Assembly (NCBI GenBank): GCA_001792895.1
Contig: MARA01000006.1
Location: 1,674,001 to 1,738,000 of the forward strand
Reading direction: 5' to 3'
Source of the DNA: Lentinus brumalis
Lineage: Eukaryota; Basidiomycota; Agaricomycetes; Polyporales; Polyporaceae
Length of the DNA stretch: 64,000 nt
Below are positions 10,527 to 20,635 of the stretch, piece by piece. The translations under genes and the position numbers were made by a program. The notes beneath the pieces were generated by a model that saw only the letters and a list, made by a program, of their open reading frames with translations, had not been told where the DNA came from and did not search any database. Each line of letters begins with the position of its first letter. Position 1 is the first letter of the stretch.

Positions 10527-11982
10527 ATGGAGTCCCTCGTTGTTGACCACACACCCGCTATCGTTCCTCCGGCAGAGGTCAGGGACAATGGACCGCTGCC
10601 CATGTCCTTTCCAGCAATCTTGCGGAACCCAGGACTTTCAGACCGGTTCGCGCATCTGCGCGTCCGCACTCAGTCTTCGGCGACACCTTCTCCAGCCGCG
10701 GTCAAGCGAAACCGACGGGACGAGAAGGAAGGCAAGCGGTGGGTTCGGCGAAAGGAGAACGGTACGTAACGCTTTGTGCGGCCGGTTGCGCTCATGCGAA
10801 TGTACGACAGCCCGGTTTGTCGGCAACGCGCACATCGTTGCGCCATCCAGGAAGGACTTCAGCATCCCCGCCCCTAGCGGCCGGACGACATTCCCGGAAC
10901 CGCTGCCCCAGTACTTATCGCGCAACAACCCCATACCCCCTGCAGTCCCTGCTGCACGAGAACCCATGTCCGCGAACGCCGGGAGGTTCTCGATGAGCTT
11001 GAAGGGCATGCGTCGCGAACTGCGCAAGTCGGGACCGCGCACGGAGGTCCTCGTCAAGGAGGTCGAGGAGGAGATCGTCGACTGGCTCACGGCAGGCGGC
11101 GTCATGCTCTCTCCAGACTCCGTAGCATCCTTTGACCTGCCTGGAATGCCTATCGGCACCTCTGGCGCTATCAACGAAGTCTCCCGCAGTCCTCTCCAGC
11201 TCGTCTGGAGCATCGCAGACGACGCGTTCACCCGCTACGTCGTCCACTGCTGTGCGCGCTATCATGACGTCGTCAGCTTCAGTACGTCTTGCTGGTAACC
11301 TCCTTGGCTATACCGCACTGATCCATACCCCGCAGGCAAGGATACATCAGGTCAACGACTCACCTACCTCCTCCGTCCTAATGTCACCCGCCCGACCCAC
11401 AGCGTAGTCCCAACGCTCGACACTCCGCCCGTCACCGACCTCTCCGAGCTCTCCGCCACCGACTTCGACACCGAGTCTGAGCTCGTCTCTGACAGGGACT
11501 TATCCGACGTCGAGGGCCCCAACCCTAACGCGCGCATGACAGCGATTGTCGAAGCCGCCTCAGACGCATCCGCGCCCTCGTCCCCAGCAATGGGTGCAGT
11601 CTACGTGACGCGCGCAATCCCTCCCGCGTCCGCGTCCGGCCTTGAGTCCGACGCGTGGTCTGTGCTTGGCGAGTCGGATGTCGACGTCGAGGGGGATCTG
11701 TCTGCTTCCGAGGACGACCTCGCGGGCAGCGTCGCATCGCTTTCGCTCAGCGACGCCGTCGGCGACATCGAGCGGACACCCGTGGCTATCGGTGCGAGGA
11801 GACGACAGGGCCCGGATGCCTTGAGGTCGCGCCTACTGGAACGCCAGCGGCGGTCTGCGTCGTCACCGTCGCCGTCACCGTCGAGGAGGGCACCTACCCG
11901 GCCACGGCAGCGCGCGGAGCATGCTTCTGTGCGGCCGCAGGTGAATGGACGGAGGTCGTTTTATGACTATCTCTTCGCTTGA
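10527..11982 (+). CDS. R3H-domain protein with R3H-associated N-terminal region
   Basis: Exon 1 (from 10527, MESLVVDHTPAIVPPAEVR) joins across an intron at about 10762-10808 to ARFVGNAHIVAPSRKDFS. Next come a conserved helical block MRRELRKSGPRTEVLVKEVE / EEIVDWLTAGG and the R3H core FTRYVVHCCARYHDVVSFS, which carries the R-x3-H signature. A second intron (about 11282-11335) interrupts the domain before SKDTSGQRLTYLLRP. The C-terminal half is acidic and serine-rich (ELSATDFDTESELVSDRDLS) and ends RRSFYDYLFA. R3H domains bind single-stranded nucleic acid, so a nucleic-acid-related role is likely. The fold call rests on the R-x3-H motif and the N-terminal block; length is about 450 residues. 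Confidence 0.7.
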
Positions 11983-12276
11983 GTTGCCTCCACAGGTGTG
12001 ATGTTTTTCATCTCGCATCATGTGTGCTTAGTCGACGATCGCCCCCGCCTCGCCCCAGCACGTCTTCATGTCGCCGGTAGGCGTATATGGCGTTGCGTGT
12101 TGAAGCCAAGCAGAACGACCTAGAACGAACCATGTACGAGTACGATAGTAGGTAGATCATCCAGGCTAAGAGATAAGGGAATATACAGGAGTACATAAAC
12201 GAGGGGGAGGGACATAAGGACTCCACGTAGAGTTCTAGCGCAGCTACGTTTGAATTTACCAGCTTTTCCGCTGGAC

Positions 12277-12282
12277 AAAAAA
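12277..12282 (-). terminator. RNA polymerase III terminator of tRNA-Thr
   Basis: A run of six T on the minus strand, 18 bases past the tRNA discriminator base, fits a Pol III stop signal. Confidence 0.6.
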
Positions 12283-12299
12283 GAAGTGGAGTATAACAA

Positions 12300-12384
12300 T
12301 TCCCACTAGCCGACTTGAACGACTGACCTCATCATACCCTTGTGAAGGTACTAGTGATGCGCTCTACCACTGAGCTAAGCGGGA
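12300..12384 (-). tRNA. tRNA-Thr(AGT) with 13-nt intron
   Basis: On the minus strand the acceptor stem TCCCGCT pairs with AGTGGGA. The D arm is GCTC-AGTGGTA-GAGC. The anticodon stem CATCA/TGATG encloses loop CTAGTA + A, with anticodon AGT after the invariant T33. A 13-nt insertion (CCTTCACAAGGGT) after position 37 is at the canonical site of nuclear tRNA introns. The T arm AGTCG-TTCAAGT-CGGCT is complete. The mature length is about 72 nt plus CCA. Confidence 0.85.
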
Positions 12385-12868
12385 CTTACTGCTACTTTAA
12401 TATGTTACGCTATCAATCAACTTACAACGCATTCATTACCGACTCAACCTAGGTATATCGTAGCTTGAGTCTTAGACTTGAGATATGTATGTAGCAGATA
12501 CACAGAACCAACAGAACTTCTTTTCGAAGACCGCCAACTCACAGACTACACAAGTTGAACGTTGAGGCCTCGCACTAGTACTTCAAGAGATCGAGGAGGA
12601 AATGGTCTACGCTCCGAGTCAGGGCAGGCGATGGGATACTCTCTTCGGAGTATCGCCCCGCCCCTGCAGGATTCGTGTCGCCCAGTAGGAGGTATATTGG
12701 TACGCATATGTGCTATATTTACAAGATAACTGAGCAGAACGAAGGAAGTACGATATGAGTATACAGAGTCCATAGATGATCCAGGAAAGAGCATATGAAG
12801 ATGATACGAGTACATAGTGGTACATACACGAGGTGCAGCAGATGGGGAAAATCGAGGATGATAGCAGC
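12385..12868. other. intergenic between tRNA-Thr and chitin synthase 3' end
   Basis: This AT-richer stretch shows no supported gene. It should contain the 3' UTR of the minus-strand chitin synthase gene and the 5' flank of the tRNA. Confidence 0.5.
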
Positions 12869-15800
12869 TCATCCGGTAAAGACGCGGGCGGTGAGGTACA
12901 TCAGCGAGCCGGAGAAACGCTACAGGACGAGGACGTCAGCGGTCATAGCAGATGGTTCGGACAAAATCATGCTTACGATGATACTCGTGATCGCGACGAA
13001 GGCGAGGATGAACGTCATGTACGCCTTCGTGCGACTGAACTGGTCGTCACGAGAGAAGGTGTTCACGGCATCCCCACCACCCAGAATAGCAACAAGGAGG
13101 ATACCCTAGACAACCAACATGCCATCAGCACAAGGCCTCACCAGAGTGAGAGAACGAAGGACGCACGTTCGAGATCACCCACGTCAGCAATACGTTCGTC
13201 CGCACATTAGCGTAGTAGTCCTTCGCGAGCTCCTCCTTCTGCGCAGTACCCAGCGCGGTAGGCTTGGGTAGTGGCTTGCGGTTGCGAAGGTTGTCGAGCG
13301 CCTCTTCATAGATGATGTTCACGTCCGTGGCGTCCGTCGGGACCTCCAGGTCGACCTGCGAGTTGCTGTTCTGGATGACGGCGCCGAGGTCAGTGCTAAT
13401 TTCTGTGTCCTGCTTAGTGCCCAAGAGATCTGGACGATGTATTTGATTCATCAGCATCGCAAAACTGGCTGCTGGGGAGTCACTCACGTCGTCAAGATTG
13501 GAGAAAGCGTAGCTAGAGTCGAGGGTTCATATTAGCTGGCGAGGGATGATGAATTCGGGGGAAGGCTCACATCTGAAGGATGTTGACATAAGTTGGAGAT
13601 AGAAGCGTATACGGGACGAAGCTTGTGAGCATATGCCAGGGATCAAATGCTAGCACACTCGATATAGCATACACTGTTCACCGAGCGCCATGTCAATTCA
13701 ACCTTCCACGCTTGCTTGTGAGTGTGGCTACGCACTTCCATATGTGATGATGATACTGAAGAGCATCACTCTGTACGCAGCGCCGCCCTGTTTCGCCGCT
13801 TGCACTGAGCACATAACCGCGGCGAAGATGACGTAGACCATGAGGGCGGCGAAAATGAGGGTGCAGATTTTGTACTTCCATCGCGCACTGCAGTGTCCGT
13901 CAGTACGCATATGCTGACCAGACAAGCAGGATAGCGACGTACGCTTTGGGTTTGTTGCCCATAGAGAACAAGAAGCAGGCAATGACCAGACCAGCCATGA
14001 GGAACTACCAGCCGTGAGCAAGCTGCGACCCGTGTTTGATAACTTACGATACACACCTGGCTGATGGCGTTGAAGTACTTGATACCAGACATACCAAAGG
14101 CATCGTTTTCGAGAGACGAAGTCAAGATGACCTGCGCGTGCAGGAGCCATAAGCAAACGGCTGTCTCGCATGCACAATGAACACACTTACGAAGAACAAG
14201 TAAAAGTTACCCTGTTCGCATCGCGAGCGTCAGCAAATTGCCAGCACCACTCAGTAGAGCAGCGATGTCACTTACGACAGCAAACCAGGAAGCGATCAGG
14301 TTTATGACATTGTATATCGTCTCCAGAACGAGCAGAGCCTTCCGAGAGACACTGTGCCCTGAACGCAGAATCTGACCGAGATGGGCGATAGCGTATGTCG
14401 CAGCGAAGAACGATCCATTGAGCCATCGTCGGCGTTGGCTGATGAACTCAGGAAGCGCGTCGGGCACATCTGTCTCTGCGATCGCGCTCTTGACGTACTT
14501 GAGCACCCTAGAAGGAGCCATGAGCAATGCGGAATGAAGAGAACATAGCGAACCACTCACCAGTTCGATTTCGCCTTCGCTACGAGCTCAAAGCACAGGA
14601 TACGCTAAGTGACCGGTCAGAAAACGGCGACGTAGCCATGACTCTTTGGAACATACATCTTCAGCGAGATCTGCGAGTGCCGGTTCTAGTCAACTCATGT
14701 GAACTTTGATGGTTCCGAGGCGGACAACTTACACATGTTGGAGGTGAAAATGTCAGTGTCACGACCGTGAAGGACCTCGCCTTTAAAGTATGACGCCAGC
14801 GGCCCGAAGCCATACTTGTCATTCTGCAGCGCGATGTATCTGTAGGCCGAGAACGCGCCCGGCTATGCAAGAATATGAGGATCAGGTTGCGTGGGGGGCT
14901 GGAAGGAAGCAAACTCACAAGCACGCTGATGTAACCAAACAAAGACTCAGTGGGCTTGTCGAGGATATTAGTGATCTTGTACTCGAAGTTCTGTGCTGCA
15001 ACTGCGTCACCGTCAGTCACACTCGCACTCCAATGACCATAAATGAGCCATACCGAGCGGATTGAGGAGCCCGCGCCAATGCTTGCCCTTGTAGGCCGCG
15101 ATCTCGCCACAAGCGCCAGCAACATTTGAGTTGACATCAAACGCCTTCCAGAGGTGATAGATGCTCTTGTTCTCCGGCCGCGTCCCGACATCGAGCAACA
15201 CGCACACGTTAGGTTGGAGTAGCCTCCCAAACGCGTTGAAGAACCAGCGGTGCGAGTTGATCTTCTTCTGGTTCTTCTCCTTCATGCAGAAGATGATCTG
15301 CGTTGGCACGATGCCCTTGTCCGGGTACTTGAACTTGAGGTTCTCGTCGATCCCGAACGTCGTCGTGTACTCGAAGAGATGCGCCGTGACAGGCTTATTG
15401 TTCACCATGTTCTTCATGTGGTCTCCTGGCTGGTACACACCAAGCAGTGTGAGACAGTCCAGCACACGAGGGTGAACCTTCTTGCGCCCATCTGCGACGA
15501 TGCACACGACAACCTGGACAGACGGTGAGCAACGTAAGTCACATGGAATGAGAAGACATTCACCTTTTTCCAGGAATCCTCTCCCCATGTCCGCGAATTC
15601 TTCCGTGAGCAGAGGTGCGCAATATTCCGCATTACACCAAGCATCGTTCGACATAAGAGAACCTCGTCCTCCTACAGATATGTCAGCAATGTGATCACCA
15701 CCACAAGACGCTTCTCACATTATACATAGTGATAACAATAAATAACTCCGTCGTTCGCTTCATCTCGTTCTGCCGGAGGAAGAAGCCCTTCTTCTCAAAG

Positions 15801-17041
15801 TCGTCCGGGTCGCACGTCACGGCTGTGTAGCGTGTTTTCATCGTCTCGGGCTCGCCCTTCCGTGGTAGCACGAGTTTCGGCGGCACCGAGAGATCGAGCA
15901 CCAGGTTGCCATTGGTGAGCTTCACCCGTTTCTTAGTCTTGTGCCGCCGAAGGACGCGTCCTGCAGGCGCAGGGCCGAAGTGACGCGTCGGAAGCGGAGA
16001 GGGAGGCTCGGTGAACGTCGCCGAGCCCGAAGTGGCCAGCGAGACCTTCTCGGGGTCCGCCGGCTCGGACATGGCGCGCAGAAAGGTCCGAGAGTGTTCA
16101 AACCCGCTCTCCGTGCTCGACGAGTTCGTCGACACCTGGGAGAACGGCCGACGCTGAGCAGAGTCGCTCGTCGAGACTTCAGAAAATGGACGTCGCAGGG
16201 GAGACTCGTTTTCGTCTGTCGAGAGTTGTCGACGTTGCGGGGAGGGGGTAAATCCAGTGTACTGCACACTGCCATCATTCGATATCTGGTAGTCCTCGTC
16301 GTCGATGGCCGGGGTGGGTGAGCGCGAGCGTGGTGGTCGGTATGACGCGCGGGAGAATGCGCCGGACGCGTATGCCTCGGTGTCGTGCTGGAAATGGTCA
16401 ATGCTGGCATCTGATGGATACATTGCCGCCGGGAGCTGCTCCATGTAGCTGTAACCGGTCGTGTTGGTATGAATGGCGCTGTACGCGGACACCGGGCGCG
16501 AAGGCAAGTTCCAGGAGGTCCGCTCTGGGGTGTGATACTGGTCAGAGAGGCTCGACTGAGATGCGTTATTGACCACAAGAGAAGGATGCTGGTATGCAGT
16601 TGCATGTGGAGCAGCTTGGTAGTAGACCTGCGGCTGGGTGTCAGAGAAGGGGTCGTCGTCCGGTGCAGCGTGCAGGTCGTCCCATTCCAAAGGTCCCCCA
16701 GAGTGTATCACGGGAAGTTGAGGGGCAGGGAGAGCGCGAGCGTGGTAGGAGTACGTATCTTCTCGTTCTCCGTACAGTGTCTCCCCGGAACTCCGCCTCG
16801 ACAGCGACATTCGCTCTCCGGCAAGTGATCCTTCTTCCGATGCCTCCGGCACCGAAGGTAAAGATGGATATCGCACAGGGGATGTCCTCGGAGGTCGTTG
16901 TACATTCACAATAGTAGTTGCCGGCCCGTAATCGTCATCCTGGGAGAGGGCTAAGCGCATAATGGTAGAAGTTCGGGTGGGCGAGGCATCACGGTTGTCG
17001 TTGAGCGGGGCGTAAGTAATTTGTCTGCGTCCTGAAGCCAT
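12869..17041 (-). CDS. chitin synthase, division 1 (class I-III type)
   Basis: The enzyme polymerises GlcNAc from UDP-GlcNAc at the plasma membrane for the cell wall. The first exon (17041-15730) encodes a long disordered Ser/Pro/Tyr-rich N-terminus, then [13 protein letters not shown] and [10 protein letters not shown]. After an intron come [52 protein letters not shown] and [20 protein letters not shown]. The substrate/catalytic motifs LAEDRILCFEL and [13 protein letters not shown] (QRRRW) are intact. Membrane helices follow ([55 protein letters not shown]), and the last small exon gives [20 protein letters not shown]. I count more than ten introns and about 900 residues. The family is secure; the exact class is not. 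Confidence 0.92.
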
Positions 17042-17621
17042 GTTCGAGTCGTAGAATCGTGCGCAAATCGTCCTCTAGTCCTCTAGTCCATAGACGTGGG
17101 GCAGTGTGGGGCGAAGGAGAGGTGAACGCAAGCGCAGCACCAGCACAGAAAGTTGATGAACTCACACAACTGAACTTCCGCGACGCCGGGGCTCCTCTTA
17201 CCGCAACCAGTGCCACCACCATAGTGTGTTCTCCCACGGTCCCTGGCTCCTAGGACTTCCTAGGAGCAGCTATACCGGGGTCTATCTAGACTCGAAAACC
17301 AGTCGATCGGGAAGCACGTGGACCGTGAAAGACAGGTAGCTTCCCGAACGACTGAGTGACTAGGACCGGGAACAACGCCATAGCAAGAGCGCGGACCAAT
17401 TTGGTCGGACCAATCTGCCTCGCCCTAGGGACCAAACCAACCCTAACCCCCGGCGAACCAGATAGACGCCCGAAGAATCCCGCTCGAAGGCGGGCTCGAA
17501 GCTGATAAGATGACGATTCCTGGCAGCGACCCTGGCTAGGATTTTAGCGCTTAGGAAGCGCCGGGCGGCCCGCCTACGGCGGGATCGACCCTTGCTATGA
17601 CCAATTTTCCCTAGGAGTGAC
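17042..17621. other. intergenic upstream of chitin synthase
   Basis: It should contain the chitin synthase promoter. No gene is supported. Small palindromes occur (CCTAGGACTTCCTAGG near 17249-17265; ACCAATTTGGTCGGACCAAT near 17396-17415), and the second half leads into a larger inverted-repeat element. Confidence 0.5.
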
Positions 17622-17940
17622 TCTGGTCAAACTGGTCGGGCGTTTGGCAGGATGGCCCAATTAGGTACCCCGTGTGAAAACGAACTTGGAAATTTCGCGC
17701 GAAGCTCCCTTGGGGAATCTACTGCACGCGTCGAAACCAGGTCTGGACACTGTGACACTGCTATAATCCCTGTATGTAGGATCATGGGGCAATTGAACTT
17801 GGGATCCAGGATTGACACAGAGCGTCGACACTCGGCCGCACTACCCTCAAAGGGAGCTTCGCGCGAAATCTCGTAAGTACGTTTTCACACGGGGTACCTA
17901 ATTGGGCCATCCTGCCAAACGCCCTACCAGATGGACCAGC
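17622..17940. repeat. palindromic element: ~90-bp inverted repeats around a tRNA-like core
   Basis: The left arm (about 17622-17711) and right arm (about 17850-17940) are inverted copies. They share CGTTTGGCAGGATGGCCCAA, the following TTAGGTACCCCGTGTGAAAA and TTTCGCGCGAAGCTCCCTT. The central ~138 bp holds, on the minus strand, an A-box-like GGCCGAGTG (17829-17837) and a B-box-like GGTTTCGAC (17730-17738), about 100 bp apart. A further B-box-like GGTTCAAACTCC lies just outside at 17970-17982. I could not fold a convincing tRNA. The layout suggests a MITE/foldback or tRNA-derived SINE-like element. I saw no obvious target-site duplication. Confidence 0.7.
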
Positions 17941-18091
17941 CGTTCGGGTGATTTCAGGAGTGGCGTGACGGAGTTTGAACCCGAACGGATGGTACCGAGC
18001 CTACAAATTGACACTCCTCCTCCCCTCTCCCCCACCCAACCCCTACCCAACCCCCACCCACCCCAGCTGTCTCTTCCTATTAGTCTCTTTC

Positions 18092-18931
18092 ATGGCCAAT
18101 CTCATTCGCTCTGCGAAGTCCGGTAGCGATTGGACAGAAACCGACCTCGCAGCGTACAACATCCAGATACAGTATCAGGATGCCCCACCTTCTTCGGAGT
18201 CGACCACTTGCCGCCGCCCGCAATTGACCAGGAGGTGTTGACGACGGCAGATGCGGACGATATGGTTGTTGATAGTAACGCTGAGCTCATCAATCTCCTT
18301 GATCTCGCGATGGTCCCTGCACCCGAGCCAGCCGAAGAATCCGCAGTCGACGACTTCGCCGTTGCGCTATTCTCGCGCCTGGGCTACGCGAAACGTCACA
18401 GAGTTACTCGCACGCGCAAGGACATTCCCTTCCTCATTTGTGGAGAATGGAGGTACGCGAAGACAGACGTCTGTCTCATCGATCGCCAACAGAACGACAT
18501 CATTCTCCTCGTCCAGGAGGACAAACGTCTCGGAGGGAATCTCAGCTCTGCTGAATGTCAGCTGGTCGCCGAGGCCATCGCGGCTTTCGCCCAGAATAAT
18601 AAGCGGCGACAGCTATCCGGCATGCCAATCATCGAATCGAAGGTACGCGACCTCGTCATCTCTCATGTTATGTTGTTGACCGGCTAGATAGATCATGCCA
18701 GGCATCACTCTCATCGGTACCACTCCTAACTTCTACAAGATCCCTGTCACCGCCGAGCTCGTGCGTCACGTAGCTCAAGGCACCTACCCGCCGCAATCGA
18801 CCATCGTGTCCGGCCATGTCCCGGCGGTCCCCAGACCCTTACGGCGTTATAGTGAAGGCATGAAACCACTTGACACCAGGGAGGCGATCCTTCGCTGCTA
18901 CGAGGCGTTCAAAGCAGTTGTGGGCATTTAG
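18092..18931 (+). pseudogene. PD-(D/E)XK-nuclease-like fungal protein, copy 1 (frameshifted)
   Basis: The start MANLIRSAKSGSDWTETDLA is nearly identical to the intact copy at 40418-41264. A one-base deletion at about 18183-18192 (GCCCCACCTTC where the other copy has GCCCCCACTTTC) shifts the frame. Beyond it the protein continues as TFFGVDHLPPPAIDQEVLTT, RKDIPFLICGEWRYAKTD, VCLIDRQQNDIILLVQEDK and LSGMPIIESK. An intron (about 18643-18690) leads to MPGITLIGTTPNFYKIPVTA and RRYSEGMKPLDTREAILRCY. The D...QEDK pair resembles the D...(D/E)xK core of restriction-endonuclease-like folds. The family appears in many copies in basidiomycetes; its role is not established. Confidence 0.65.
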
Positions 18932-19099
18932 ATCATGCACTCCTCACGGACTCCCTTCCCTTTCGTCCAACAATGTCCTCACCACTTGTTCCTCACCCTG
19001 AGCCATCGTTACGTAACCTCTCGCATTTGATACAGTACACCAGTGAAATTCGCCCCGCCAGGAGCCTCCACCGCCGTAGAAAGCCACCGGTGGTGCCGC

Positions 19100-20322
19100 C
19101 GCTGGCGTGGAGGCTGGCACGGTGTAACTTTGCGTCGTTCGGCTCCGCCTAACATTTATAAATTCCTGTTGTGACATCACAGAACAAATCCGTCCTACAC
19201 CACAGAATACCATCTCTTCTCTGGTCAATTATCATCAACGCGACGTGTTCCGCGACATGATAGCCTATGTAAGTAACCGCGGTCCGCGGGTCTCTACCTC
19301 GCGGTGGTCGCGGTGGTCGCGGTGGCGGTTTGCGGCACTTGCACTCGACCACTCGCACTGAGATCGCCCCAAGATCGCCCGTCCACGCATTCCCGTCTGA
19401 CACATATGAGGGTAAGTTATGTCTATCTCCTTTCAGGGCTGCGAACACCGATCGGTTCTCCCCAATCAGCAGCTGAAGAAGCGTCAACATTGCAGCGGTT
19501 GGATGATGGCAGGATTCGGCTAAAGTTGGCCAGAAGCAACTCCTACTTGGACGTGCTGGAGACGATCAAGATTAGACAGCTGTATATGAGTTCTCCTTGG
19601 GCACAGGTGTGTGTACGTACATCCCGAGGCATGTACCATTCATTTGACCCTGTCCATCATGGTGTTCAATACTATCGCGTTTCGGCATGATGCATGAGGT
19701 TGATTCATCCGAGTGACGACGGATTGGCCCTGTTGAATCGCCGACGACTCCCAATAACTTGAAGGCTCGCCCAAGACTGGAAAGTCAAATTCCCCTTCCA
19801 CCGATTTCCATCCTGTCTCCTCTGGCCGGCGGCCACTCTTGATGCTCTTCGCGACTCGATTGCTGGCGATGCGGGTCACAGGGCTCCTGTTATGCGTTTC
19901 TCTTCTCACCCGGGCCCGTTTCGAGCGGAATTTTTTCCCTACCAGCATACCACTGTCGATCCGCTCTCCGTACCATCACGTTTGGTATACAAGCACAAAT
20001 ACATCTGCTTCATTATCGGACTCCTCGCCGCGGTTCTGGGAACAACAGGTGCGTCTCGCGCTTATATCCCATCGAAACCTGTTCGACTGGAGCCATAGTC
20101 GATCGGTTATGGATGGACAGGAAAGATCCGGGTGCATGGAGCCAACTTTCAGTGGATGGGCCAAGACGGCGCCGCGGACGGTATCGCGACGGTCACAGAC
20201 ATCCAGATCACCCCCACCCGAACCATCTTCACGATGCAGGCGGGACTTATGAATCTTTCTGTGACGTTCCTTTCCCCCGTAGAGGTGCGATGCAGCGATC
20301 CTGCCTGTTCTCAGACTCAAAG
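19100..20322. repeat. arm 1 of an inverted segmental duplication (with 47520-48755)
   Basis: This 1.2-kb segment is an inverted, diverged copy of the 5' flank and first two exons of GtaA copy A. Matching landmarks run in order through the whole arm: GACCCGCGGACCGCGGT, CATAGGCTATCATGT, GGACGGGCGATCT, GATCGTCTCCAGCA, CATATACAGC, CACTCGGATGAATCAACC, and the signal-peptide exon. Similarity ends near 20322 in the second intron of the gene. In this copy a GGTCGCGGT-type triplet repeat at about 19303-19326 is expanded. Confidence 0.8.
19839..20310 (+). pseudogene. truncated glutaminase A fragment (signal peptide + first ectodomain part)
   Basis: Exon 1 (19839-20049) gives MMLFATRLLAMRVTGLLLCV ... 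RNFFPTSIPLSIRSPYHHVW and ends at SPRFWEQQ. A GTGCGT...TAG intron leads to exon 2 (20098-20285), GWTGKIRVHGANFQWMGQDG ... MNLSVTFLSPVE. Both exons keep their frame and are very close to GtaA copy A. The next exon, PSDWVxQS in the functional genes, is missing, and the sequence is replaced by unrelated DNA. It therefore encodes only about 130 residues of a roughly 900-residue protein and is almost certainly non-functional as glutaminase, although promoter and signal peptide were copied with it. Confidence 0.75.
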
Positions 20323-20635
20323 GTGGTTGACTTTCATCGGCAATCACGCTCCGTCGTGCAGTCTTACTCGCTCCTATATGCTTAGCTCGGTGGAAACACG
20401 AACAGGACCGTCGACTACGGACACTCGTGTTTACCAAGTACTTCCAAGGATCACAGGGCCGACCGAGGACAAACCTACATCCCAGCTCAGATTTGGGCAT
20501 ATCAACGCCCGTTCGTCCGCTCGATCTCCTTGCGCGCGCGACCAGTCTCTAGTAGGATCTCCGCGAGGTCATGCCACCCAAGGAGCGGTGGCCCACCAGG
20601 GATCCTCGTCTGCTGAAGAGATGCCCTATATTCGT
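20323..20635. other. unassigned sequence beyond the duplication breakpoint
   Basis: About 300 bp between the end of the glutaminase fragment and the stop of the minus-strand gene. An open frame continues through part of it (to about 20650) but shows no motif. It may be 3' UTR of the minus-strand gene. Confidence 0.4.

Noticed and set aside
10638..11231. Minus-strand frame of 197 codons
   Set aside because: Antisense to the R3H-domain exon and without recognisable structure.
17712..17849. A real tRNA-Leu/Ser gene inside the palindromic element
   Set aside because: A- and B-box-like motifs are there, but I could not form an acceptor stem or a proper anticodon arm, so it is described only as tRNA-like.
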